From Chimonanthus salicifolius (Eukaryota; Streptophyta; Magnoliopsida; Laurales; Calycanthaceae), in assembly GCA_013350335.1 (NCBI GenBank), contig CM023534.1:5175542-5239541 (forward strand): a stretch of DNA of 64,000 nt, read 5' to 3'. The position numbers were made by a program, and so were the translations under genes. The notes beneath the pieces are model-generated. The model worked only from the letters and a program-made list of their open reading frames with translations, did no database searches and was not told where the DNA came from. Positions 49,501 through 59,000 of the stretch are shown here, in pieces (positions within the stretch are counted from its first letter, which is position 1; each line of letters starts with the position of its first letter).

Positions 49501-51188
49501 CAAGGTCACTCCATTAAGTGCAGCAATTTCGAGATAGGAACTCCACATTTTACCTTGCCACTGTTTGGTGTTCTTGGTGAATGGAGGTGGAGAAACAATT
49601 CTACACCTAGACATTTCATTAAAAAATCTTTCATGAAAGGGGGAGCGAGGTTGACTAGGATAAGTGGAGATTTTACCACTCTCCAGAGCTGCAACATCTG
49701 CAATTCCAAGAGGGAAGCATTTTCCACATTTCATCACTCAAGTGCTTACAAACAGGGGCAAACACCTTATGCTAGTGCAAATGTTTCCTCAACCACTATC
49801 TAACCCACATCCAAACACCACATAATAGATAGAATGGCCAAGTAACAAGAGTCGTGAGGAATTGGTACAGCTTGACTATATGATAAAGTAGTAATCTGCA
49901 TTCTTCAGATATAAGCAAATGTAAGTGAATTTCCACGGTTTGAGCAACAGCAGAAAGCACACAAAGATTTAGCATTATATTCAGAATATTTAGAACACCG
50001 CATACGAAGTTCAATTCTGTTTTCAAGCTTTCCTTACATAACAAACAAAAGACATTCATATTCAACCATAGTTACCTTGAAACTTCTTTGCCTCTCAAAT
50101 CTTACATTTCTCATTTCCTATTTCTTGAATTAATTTCATGTTTCTAAATAAATACTTATCAAAATTTTGCATGGCTGAGTGTTCATACATTCAATTCCCT
50201 CTCCACTTCCAGAGTCCATTTCCCATACTGATGACCATAGCTAAGTTTGGATTCATGAGAAGTGCTTTCCTAGAAAATACCATTTAGAGAAAAAAGTTAA
50301 ACTTATTTCTACTTTTAGATAAAAATACTTACTTCCCGAAAATAAATACTAGCATTTACACATTTGATCCTAATCCCAAATCCTGTACGCAAGACTCAAA
50401 TGTTTAACCTTTTTACTGTACATTTAACTCCTATTACAAATTCTGAATCAAGGACTGTAACGAAGATTCAATTTTTTTGCTAAAAAACAACCGTTAGATG
50501 GATGCAGTTAGCAACATAAATGATCCAAACCTTAACAGTAAAAGATTAAAAACTTGAACCAACCTGTAACCATAGATGCCCACTCATCTCTAAACATAAA
50601 ACCAGACAATCTCAAAACCCGTCTGCATGACTCGAGAATTGCTTCCCTCGCTTTGGGTGCCACATTTCCAAGTCCACCTGTCGCCACCAGCCAAACCTTT
50701 GTATCCTTCCACTCTGCCCTTGGGACCCTCTTTTGTGCAAAATCCAGAAGGTCAAGAATCGAATTCCCTGCATTCTCAGTATCTTTCGCGAACTCCACCA
50801 ATCCATGGTGGATTTTCATTGAATTTGGGCCGAACCCATCAGCACCAACAAAAGGGATTCTCGGCCCCTCGTTGAGGAATTCAAAGATACGGATGCGGGT
50901 GCCATCAGTGGATGAGTGAATGATGACACCAAAGCCCTTAGGCTTGGAATCAGAGAACTTGGAGGAGAGGTGAATGCCGCGGGCAACAGAGAGGAGGTAG
51001 AAGAGGAATGGGAGGATGAAGAGTGCAGCAGCGAGAGACCACCATTTGAGATGTGAGTGAGGAGGGGAGGAGAGAATGGGGGGCTTGGAAATGGGATAGG
51101 AGAAGGAGTGGAGGCGAGGATGGAGTTGCGTTCTGTGAGGTGGGATGTATGACGTGGAGATTCGTGATTGGCGATTGGATGAATCCAT
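38355..51188 (-). CDS. APY6: Apyrase (GDA1/CD39 NTPDase) of the APY6 type, with altered catalytic motifs
   Basis: Eight exons on the minus strand: 51188-50564, 49060-48948, 48374-48267, 47191-47137, 44631-44455, 42937-42840, 41292-41096 and 38622-38355, joining in frame to 546 residues. A proline/serine-rich N-tail leads to one membrane segment (about 50-67); a second lies at about 503-521, before RKPQLKTIYDLEKGHYIVTR, which closely resembles the Arabidopsis APY6 C-terminus. ELRGKHINAENFFYTSE and DDTDLLRYCFSSAF are further family blocks. APY6-type enzymes hydrolyse NTPs/NDPs in endomembrane or cell-surface compartments. Oddity: conserved region 1 reads HSSTDGTR (family DxGSTGTR), region 2 ATGGLGNV, region 3 PEQGIYSW with Gln212 where the catalytic Glu is expected, and region 4 IELGGTSLK. 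Region 5 (LDWTLGA) is normal. Open frames and splice sites are intact, so this is a preserved gene whose nucleotidase activity is doubtful. Confidence 0.93.
38604..38840. repeat. 121-bp direct tandem repeat over the last apyrase splice acceptor
   Basis: The block starting CTGATTTGCAAACCCAAC at 38604 is repeated from 38725 with about 90% similarity (TTTATCTT(T/G)GAATTTGAACT follows in both). It copies the first 15 or so codons of exon 8 and its acceptor into the end of intron 7, making a decoy acceptor 121 bases upstream of the true one. Confidence 0.8.
38623..41095 (-). other. Apyrase intron 7
   Basis: Holds the 121-bp tandem repeat, an unexplained stretch (39300-40140) with overlapping open frames on both strands and no family match, and a simple-repeat cluster (40188-40581). 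No nested gene could be supported. Confidence 0.5.
40188..40581. repeat. Simple-repeat cluster: (AT)n, 49-bp duplicate, 27-bp triplicate, poly(C), (GA)n
   Basis: (AT)n at about 40188-40213 and 40278-40311 are each followed by the same 49-bp block AACAATAGAACCCCTAAGAA... (40214 and 40312). Then AAGGGCCACACTAGAC occurs three times at 40358, 40385 and 40412 (27-bp period), followed by 14 C at 40443-40456 and (GA)20 at 40542-40581. It lies in apyrase intron 7. Confidence 0.85.
42640..42780 (+). repeat. LTR/TRIM-like promoter repeat with GTCCCACATCG and TATATAA
   Basis: GTCCCACATCG at 42659-42669 and TATATAA at 42694-42700 are 24 bases apart, the spacing of plant pol III snRNA promoters. The following AACACTAGAGGC...GGCTAGCTTTTGAGAATGAG text is not a known snRNA, and it fits repeats I know as LTRs of small retroelements. 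It is antisense to the apyrase gene, in intron 6. Confidence 0.45.
45080..45795 (+). mobile_element. L1-type LINE, 3' fragment (zf-RVT region)
   Basis: In plus-strand frames with stops, KTKIWKPDKSGNFSV is followed by CCPLCIQASKDADHLFIHCHF and SKVWTFIL. This is the zinc-finger (zf-RVT) region found after reverse transcriptase in plant L1 elements. A short A-run near 45789 may be the tail. Stops and frameshifts show it is dead. Confidence 0.72.
46000..46935 (-). mobile_element. L1-type LINE, 5' fragment (endonuclease and linker)
   Basis: On the minus strand, VIANVYSPMSDSEREELWDEL and GPWFVGGDF are the end of an L1 apurinic endonuclease domain. Further on, degraded frames give GDKNTEFFHKVAN-like text (near 46100), the linker before reverse transcriptase. 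Many stops; no reverse transcriptase core is left. Confidence 0.75.
48949..50563 (-). other. Apyrase introns 1 and flanking, with an unexplained frame
   Basis: Intron 1 (49061-50563) contains a 105-codon minus-strand open frame (49420-49737) overlapping another. The frame includes ESGKISTYPSQPRSPFHERF and shows no family match. Exon 2 is 48948-49060. Nothing else is recognised. Confidence 0.35.
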
Positions 51189-51861
51189 GAAGAAGAAGAA
51201 GAAGAGGACGAGAAGAAGAAGAGCATGTGGGAACAGACAGAATCCGGATCTGAATGGATCGTGATCTGTTCTGCTCTTCTTTCTCTCCTTCTTCGAAATT
51301 GTGATCTCAGTGAATTGTGATCTGTTCAGCTGCTCTTCGATCTCTGCTTCTTCACGTCAGCGTGATGTTTTGTGTTTTCGCAAACCCGGTCGTTCCGTTG
51401 CATAAAGGATTTGAACATGGGGACAATAAATTGCCCCTCCTTTTTGTTAAATGATCAGCCGAGCTAGACAGTAACACCTCCAGGGTCCAGTCACCTGCAA
51501 TTTGTCGAGACTCGGGAGTCCGAAATTTGTTCACATCAAGGGTTGAAAAAAAAAAAATCAACAATAGTAAATGAAATTTTAAATTAACAATTAAAATATG
51601 TAACTATTGATCAAAATTTTAGTAGAAGTTTGAAAATTTTCACTTGACTGAAAGCTAAGCTCAAACGTAAAAAATTCTTATCAACCAAGTCAGTGATAGA
51701 ATGGTGAAGTCTAAAAGACTAATCTGTTAGTTAGAGTAAGCCAAAGTCACTTATAAATCACTGAGGTCCTTCTGCGGAGAAAGCGACTCACGTCATCCAA
51801 TTTACCTAGAGAATTTCTTAAATCCACATGAGGTAATGTGAGATCTGACTCTAATACTATT

Positions 51862-51982
51862 TGTTGGGATTTGACGTTCCTAAGAATACTAGCCTTTTAC
51901 GTGAAATGATCTAAATTCTTTATAAATTCTTAAATTTCTCTCTACACTTTTAATGTGGGACTCATTCGCAGCAGTCGCAACA
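51862..51982 (-). mobile_element. Short (TRIM-like) LTR with adjoining primer-binding-like site
   Basis: On the minus strand, 121 bp run from TGTTGCGACTGCTGCG to AATCCCAACA (TG...CA) and include AGTCCCACAT and a TATAAAGAA box. Immediately downstream AATAGTATTAGAGTCAG resembles the initiator-Met primer-binding site TGGTATCAGAGC. No matching second LTR was found within the next few hundred bases. Confidence 0.55.
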
Positions 51983-52544
51983 ATAAATGATGATGTAAAC
52001 CATCAAAGTCGGGTGTGAGGTAGAATGCTGCATTAAGTTTATTGCAAGGCATTTAGAAAGCATGCACTTCATCTGACTGGACATTTATTAATAGAAAAAT
52101 GAAATGATTTTGGAGGCAAGATCTTCAAAATAATTTATACCTATGGAATGATTGGACTACATATTCTAGTACACAGTTAGATTTGAAGGCGTATATGTCT
52201 TGTTGGTGGAATATTGCTGATGTAAACTATTTAAATTATTTTTTATTGAAGAGGAGAGTTTATATAATAAGGTATTTAATAAAAGAGGATTGAAGCTATG
52301 AAGAAAGCGACTGAAATAAAAAATTAGTGTGCGATTCATAGTAACGCATCGAGGTTGATGGTCAGTGAAGATTATATCGGTCTCCCTTAAGAGAAAGGCT
52401 CTACAGTCCACTGTTTCTTTTGAATTAACGAGTTTCTTTAAATACCACCAGAATTGAACCATATTGATAACCTTATTGAAAAAGTGAATCTTAAAACTCT
52501 AGTTAGACTAGGTAAATTTTTTAATGATTAAAGTGTTTAAGTCT

Positions 52545-52892
52545 TCTTGAAACAAAATCATAAAAATAAATCACACACAAGTAAGAACATCACAAAGATG
52601 TACGTGGTTTGATAAAATCTCTTTATATTCACAGAGGATAATGATTTCATTAGGAAGAAATCAAAGTTTACAACTCTTTCTCTCTCCTCCCTCACATTCT
52701 CTCCTTTGCTCTCTCTCTCCCTGGTTTTTTCTTCTTTTTCCTCTCTCAATTTCCTGAGTAAAACAGCTCCCTTCAAAACCCTATAAACAGAGAAAGAGAA
52801 CATATATACTAGGGTTTAAGTTATACAGGTTGAGTTGACTGGACCTTACGGACAATCCAGATCTAATAAAAGCATTTTGGGCCAAAAATCAA
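52545..52892 (-). repeat. Copia-type LTR-like remnant
   Basis: Minus strand: begins TGTTGATTTTTGGCCC, has CTGTTTATAGGGTTTT as a TATA-like region, and ends near CCACGTACATCTTTGTGATG...GTGTGATTTATTT, the usual 3' part of copia LTRs. The end is imprecise and there is no coding region beside it. Confidence 0.45.
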
Positions 52893-53102
52893 CATCTTAA
52901 GACTTAGATCACCCAACTAATTATTTAAACATATGCAAGCCTTTATACTGAGAGACACGGAATAACTCTTTGGGGGATGGAGTGAGAATTGATGTTAGGA
53001 CTCACACTTTATCAGACAAACTCTTGACGATCACTCTAACCCCTTTATATTTAAACTAGATAATTTAGAATGAGATTTTGAGAAAAAAAAACTCTTAAAA
53101 AT

Positions 53103-55156
53103 TGTAATACCCTGCTCCAGATTAGGCGTATCTTAGCTTAAAAATTCTTGTTTAACCGGTTAATCTCGAAGATTTTAGTTAGGGCTTCGAGGAAAGCCCA
53201 AGTTTGGCCTGATCTGAGCCCGAAAACTCAGTGATCCAGCTCGCCAGCTGGAGGGGTATTTTGGTAATTTACCACTTGTTGTGTATATTTTTTTAAATAT
53301 TGTTGATATGTGTATATTATTGGTAAATAATGTTCTCCTAAATAAAGGATTTGTATTTCTGATTTTAAAATGAATTTATTTTCAGAAAATGATATTTAAA
53401 TCCCGCCCGTCAAAACCCCGAAAGGGAGTATTAATTATTTTAAAGGGTTGTGAAAATGAAATAAATTTTGAAATTAGTATTTTATGGTAGAACATTTTAA
53501 GAATGATCTAGTTATTTCATTTCATCTCAAAATGACGACTCTAAATTATTTATTTTAACAATTCTTTATTTAAGTAAATAGTGTAAATTTATGGTTTTTA
53601 TTTAAATAAATGGTTTTTAATAAGAGATAAATTCCAAAATTTTTATGGTGATTAAGATTTTTAAAAATCAACCTATCTGTAAGGTTGGATTAAATTTTTG
53701 AGCTCTTGAAATTATTTTTTTAGTTAAAAATCCAGTTTTTGACAAAATGGGGCCCTTTTTGCAAAAATGGAAACTGTGGAGGGCTGATTTGCAAAAACCA
53801 AAAAAATTCACTATTTTGAGCGTCAGCGGCGTGCCCTGCTCGACCCTATTTTCCGGCGTCCCGTCCCATCGTCGCGGCATGCATGCACAGCGGATTTTCC
53901 GACCATTTTTCTATAAATAGGATCTCCCTCCTTCTGTTTCAAACTCCCACTACAACTCTTCTCTTCTCCCTCAATCTCTGCTGCCTGAAAAAAAAAACCA
54001 GCCGATTCTCTCTGTTCTTCCCTCTTTTTTTTTTCAGGCCGTAACTTAGAGGAAATTTATTTCAAAATCCAGATTTTCAGCCCACGAATTCAATCCAAGA
54101 GACCGCGTAAACCACACATAACGATGAGGGAACTTAACTCTGCAGGTTTTGTAAACAAGTTTTATGATGAGATGAGTATTGAACAATGAGTGGTTTCAGT
54201 ATTGATGAACCCACTCATGTGCCTATACATGATGCACTGTGGTAAGAGTGCTGATGATGATTGTGATATTACGATGTTGATCGTATGAGTATGTAAGACT
54301 GCTTCCACGTACCTGGGCTATTGAACCAATATCGGCCATATGAGAGATGGTTTATGTCTACTGGACCATGGGCGGACCATGCTGTCGTCAGTTGCTGACT
54401 TTAGGGTGTCAGTATCGGCTAAGTCAGAGCCGGAGATGTACTTGCAATGATGTATTTTGACCGTGTCGGGACTTAATACTGGTCTCAGTGTAGTCGGCAG
54501 GCTTTACAGTGGATAATGGCAGTGGTTTAATGATGTTGATATATTACTAGGAATTATGCTTATTGTTATCAAGCATGTGATATTAAACTGTTGCTAACCT
54601 GTTCCATTATTTACTTAATTTGCATTGTTATATTTCCTTCACTGGGCTAGTTAGCTCACACCACTCACCTTTCAGGCGATGAACCCGAGGAGGAGGACCC
54701 TTTCTTTCAGGCTTAGGGCGATTAAGCTAAAGCAGTGTTTTCGGATTCCCCCGGAGGGGAATGCCTCGATCTTTTCCTGTTGGTTCTTGGAACCGTTGAC
54801 TTTTATTAAGTACCGTATGCGGTACTTAATTTGTGTTAATCTGATGTACTAGGCTATGTTGCCTTTGTAGTTTTGAGACAATGTTTTGAATGATGAATCA
54901 ATGGTTAATTTTCTTATGCTTTGTATTAATCAATGTTGGATTTGAATTGAGCATGCTATGTGTTGATGTTGTTTATGTCTATTTTATGGGGGAAGCATAT
55001 GATACATGTTTGAGTCCACATGATAGGCTAATGTGTAACCGCTGGGCCTAACTGTTGATCTGGCCCAGTAAGAATGCTTGTGGTTTAGTTTACTTATCTT
55101 TCAAAAAAAAAAAATCAGTCGTGTTCTGAGCCCACCCTACGGGTCGGGGCATGACA
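53103..55156. mobile_element. Solo LTR, 2.05 kb, with 5-bp target duplication
   Basis: Begins TGTAATACCCTGCTCC and ends GGTCGGGGCATGACA, so it has the TG...CA ends of an LTR, and is flanked by the exact 5-bp repeat AAAAT (53098-53102, 55157-55161). A TATA box CTATAAATAG lies at 53911-53920, about 40% in, followed by a pyrimidine-rich leader. No primer-binding site, gag/pol or second LTR adjoins it, so it is a recombined solo LTR, probably of the Ty3/gypsy type by size. Confidence 0.87.
53911..53920 (+). promoter_or_regulatory. TATA box of the solo LTR
   Basis: CTATAAATAG followed by a CT-rich leader, in the place expected for the U3/R boundary. It shows the LTR reads on the plus strand, toward ERH about 2.1 kb away. 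Confidence 0.6.
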
Positions 55157-56016
55157 AAAATAACATAATATTTTGCTTATGCTGTGAGAATATTCTACTT
55201 TTACTTTTTCTCCTTTTTTTTTAAGCTACTATTTATACTGACATTTGAGTCATAACTTATCCCAAGAAAGGCACAACTTAAACAAAATTAGAGATGAATA
55301 TTGTGTGCTAATTTCTCTTTTCGCTCAACAAACATTTTTTACATATATGTGGATACAACCCAATTTTACAGTGAATGAATTATTTAGATAAAGTGAATAT
55401 AATTTTTTTTAAAGAACTTATGTTCTCTGCCCTAATAAACACTTGCGACTGCAATATAGGGTTGAGTTTCGATTTGACCTATTCAACTTGATTTTAAAAG
55501 AAGGAAAATAGTAGCTTGGAGCCATTGTTCTTTTAAGCAAAGGGTGGTGGAGAAATAATTCACTGATTCAGTAAAAATGTCAATTAGATTAAAATATCTG
55601 AACTTTAAGTGAGCCTGAGTCTCGCCATATTTAAAACAAAATCAACATATTTTTGTTCAACAAACACTAGTTTATAAAATTATATATTTCGATTTGAGAA
55701 TGAATTTTTTTTATTTTAAATTGAGTAATTAACTTTAAAGCATCTATTATTTTATTATAAAATTGATTATGCTCATTTTAAATCTGAAATATAAAGAATA
55801 AATGTAAATCTTTAAAATTACACTTTAATCGATTTTATTCAACATTTTTAATATACTTTCAGTTTAAAATATTAGTTTTTTCAAATCAACTGGGATTCGC
55901 TTTTACTTGGGTTTGGGTTCTTCCGTAGGTCTCAGGCATAGGAAGTGCGAAAAGCGTCTGCAGCCTCTTTCCTCTCTCCCACTGATTCCAGCTTCCTAAG
56001 TTTGCAACCCGTCGAA

Positions 56017-59000
56017 ATGGTAAGAACCGAAACTGGGTTTCGTTTTTCATTTATGAATTTGATTTGGTCTCCTTTATTCTAGTGTTTGGATTTCCATCAT
56101 TCCTTTTTTATTTTATTTATTTTTCTTGAAAAATATGCCCCCCAAACCTTATTCTCTTTGATTTCCATCCTAAGCTTCGGTGGCGTGAAAAACCTGTTTT
56201 CCATGCACACCATGATTTGGGCACATGGTGTGGCCATTGAAAAGTGCTAAATGTTATCGGATTAAAAGATCGTGGGCACCCAATATCTTGCATATTTCCT
56301 CTTGGCCTGTGGGGGTTAGAATCTTCAAATTCGGCAGGTCACAGGCATTACCTCATATCAGAAACGCTAGTAATTTCTGCATCAAGTTTGAGGGGTAAAA
56401 AATGTGGATGGGCGATTCTCTCTTTTTTCTTCAATTTTTTTCTTTTGAAAAATACAGAAAATAGGAAAAAAAATGGAAAACCTGAGCATATATTTTTTTT
56501 GTAGAAGTAGCCGTCATCATTTCTGTGGAGTTTTAGGCCTAAAACTTTGGACAATATCTAAAAATTTTATAAGGAAGAAAATCAACACCAGGAAACACCT
56601 AATATAAACTTCATGTTCTCAATTATCCCCTAGTGACCTGCTGGTATCCCTAGTGACATGTTAGAAATTAACCAGTGATATTTAAGTTATTTGATTTTGT
56701 AGTTGAGCCATGTTGACTCAATCAAGTCTGCTGAGTTACAATTGACTTTTAGAATCGTGAACCAGACAAAGCCTAAGGTTTGGCATTTATATCTTAAAGG
56801 AAACACTTTTTTTTACTTTCATTCATGAAAGAAAACAAATTTCATTTGGAAAAGTTTTAGGCCTCTCTCTCTCTCTCTCTTAATTATAATTATTGGAATC
56901 CATTTGTTATGTAATCATGTTTTTTCATGCTTGTTTAGTGGGCTGCGAAAATAAATGTTTTTGCAATAATCGTGACATTCTTAGTGAATTCATTCGACCG
57001 CAATCTTTTTGACTTCATTGAATTGATGAGATTCCATTGGTGCTTGACCTCCTATGCATATATACACGCTAATATAGTGTCAATGTAGCGAGATCTCTTT
57101 GACCAATCCGGTTGAACAATTGCCAAGCAATCTCTTCTTTTCAGTTAATCAACACACACCTTCAAATCTAGACGCATCTTGCATCAATTTATGTAATCTG
57201 GCTTTTGGTAGATGGTAGAGAAGGATACTAGAAATGAAACTACTTGAATTTGGGGAAATCTTCATCTTTGGTAGAGAGATTGACAATAAATGAAGAGATG
57301 GCCATTATACATTATGTTGAACACTGCCAAACAATCTCTATATCTAGTAGATAAACACATACCTTCAAATCCATATCCATCTTATATCAATATATGGAAC
57401 TTGGGTGTTGGTGGATGGTATAGGACAAAGAAAATGGAATTTCCTTGAATTTGGGGAAATCATCTTTTTTGGTGCATAGGTTGACAATAAATGGAGAGAA
57501 TGGTTGTTGATGGATGATGCAAAAGGAAGAAAGGGAAGATTAGTATGGAGGAGTAGGAGAGACGTTTGAGTATACAAAGAGATATTGGCAGGCGATATAA
57601 AAGGAAAGGGAAAAACGAGTATGAAGTGGTAGAGGAGAAGTTTGAGGACTAGTATGGGGAGTGGAGAAGAGGTTTGAAGATCGACACTGGAAGCCTGTTA
57701 CCTCAAGGCTAGACAAGGATTGGAAGGCGGAAGGAAACTCATTGACAAGAGGAGGAGAGTAAACTCATCCAATGAGTTCCATTGTCCTATGTGTTGAAAC
57801 CATTTACAATCAAGACCAATGTTTTAAAACCCGGCCCGTAGAGCGACACAGGATGGACGAAGGGTGGGTTAAATAAGGTTCAACTAGGTTGACCCATAGT
57901 CAAACCCGTGCTATTATTATAATATTATGATTAATATTAAAGTATTAACTAAAGTTATATTTCATAAAAATAATTATTTTCTCACAAACCCAATTGTAAA
58001 TACTAAAAACTAATAATTTAAAAATCATATTCTCAAAAGAACCAATACCTTTATCTTCATTTTCTTCATTTAAAGAAAACCAAGGGTTTTTAAGGGTCAA
58101 GGGTCACTGGTTTATTAGAAAAACCGGGTTGACCCGCGGGTCGCAGAGGGTTTTTAATCCAGAAGGGTCTTAAAATGACCTGACCTGTGTTTCAGCCAGG
58201 TCATGGTTGACCCGCAGGTCAACCTGCGGATCGGGTTGGGTTTGATAACATTGACCAAGACTAATGAGTTTCATAGTTTCCTATCAAACTTGTTGCAAAT
58301 AAGTGTTTGAAAATTTAATCCTCTCATTTTCTTAAAGGAATTTTCCATGGACAAAGCTCGAAAAAGCCAAACTTCCATGGGAAAATTACCAACTTAGAAA
58401 ACATTATCCAATGAAAAATTGCAAAAGAAACATATTTTTAAGAGGTAAATAAACCTACCTGAGGGTACATGTGACCATATTATTCAATAAAAGGGGTAGG
58501 TGTAACCATTATAACATTGTGTATTGGATATGAAATTGGTTCTATTTGATACATTATTGAATTACCTTCTAGGTTGCAACAATCCCAGAGGGGGAATTAG
58601 AATCATCTATAGCTAGTATCATTGTGTTTTTTTGAGCTCTCAATTAGGGGTGTAAACGGGTTGGATAAGGGAAGAAGTTGAACAATTTTACATCTTGAAT
58701 CATATTTTTCGAACCAGGGCCATGATTATTACTAGGCCAATGATTGAGTTGGGTTGTCTAGGAGGCTCAGTGGGTCAACCAAGTGTTCAGATCAAATTTT
58801 TAAAATTTATATTTATATTTTTTTTATTGGGAAATGGTCTATCACTTGGTGGGTCAACCAGGTGACTTGGTTTTATTTTTATAGTAAGTTTATTGAATAG
58901 ATTTATCTAATAAAATAGAAAATTACTAAAAAATCTATAATTAGATTGGGTTGGGTATTTGGTTGACTCACCAAGTTGACCTAATCCAATCATATGCTTG

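Larger units (their letters stand above)
51189..55920. other. Intergenic region between apyrase and ERH, mostly retroelement debris
   Basis: Divergent promoters must lie near each end (apyrase leader from 51189, ERH leader before 56017). Between them are a TRIM-like LTR (51862-51982), a copia-like LTR (52545-52892) and a solo LTR (53103-55156). No gene is supported; the open frames at 51352-51564 and 53668-53880 lie in repeats or lack content. Confidence 0.55.

Noticed and set aside
50554..51226. Plus-strand and other minus-strand frames of 64-136 codons at the apyrase 5' end
   Set aside because: Shadows of apyrase exon 1, whose frame is supported by family motifs and splicing.
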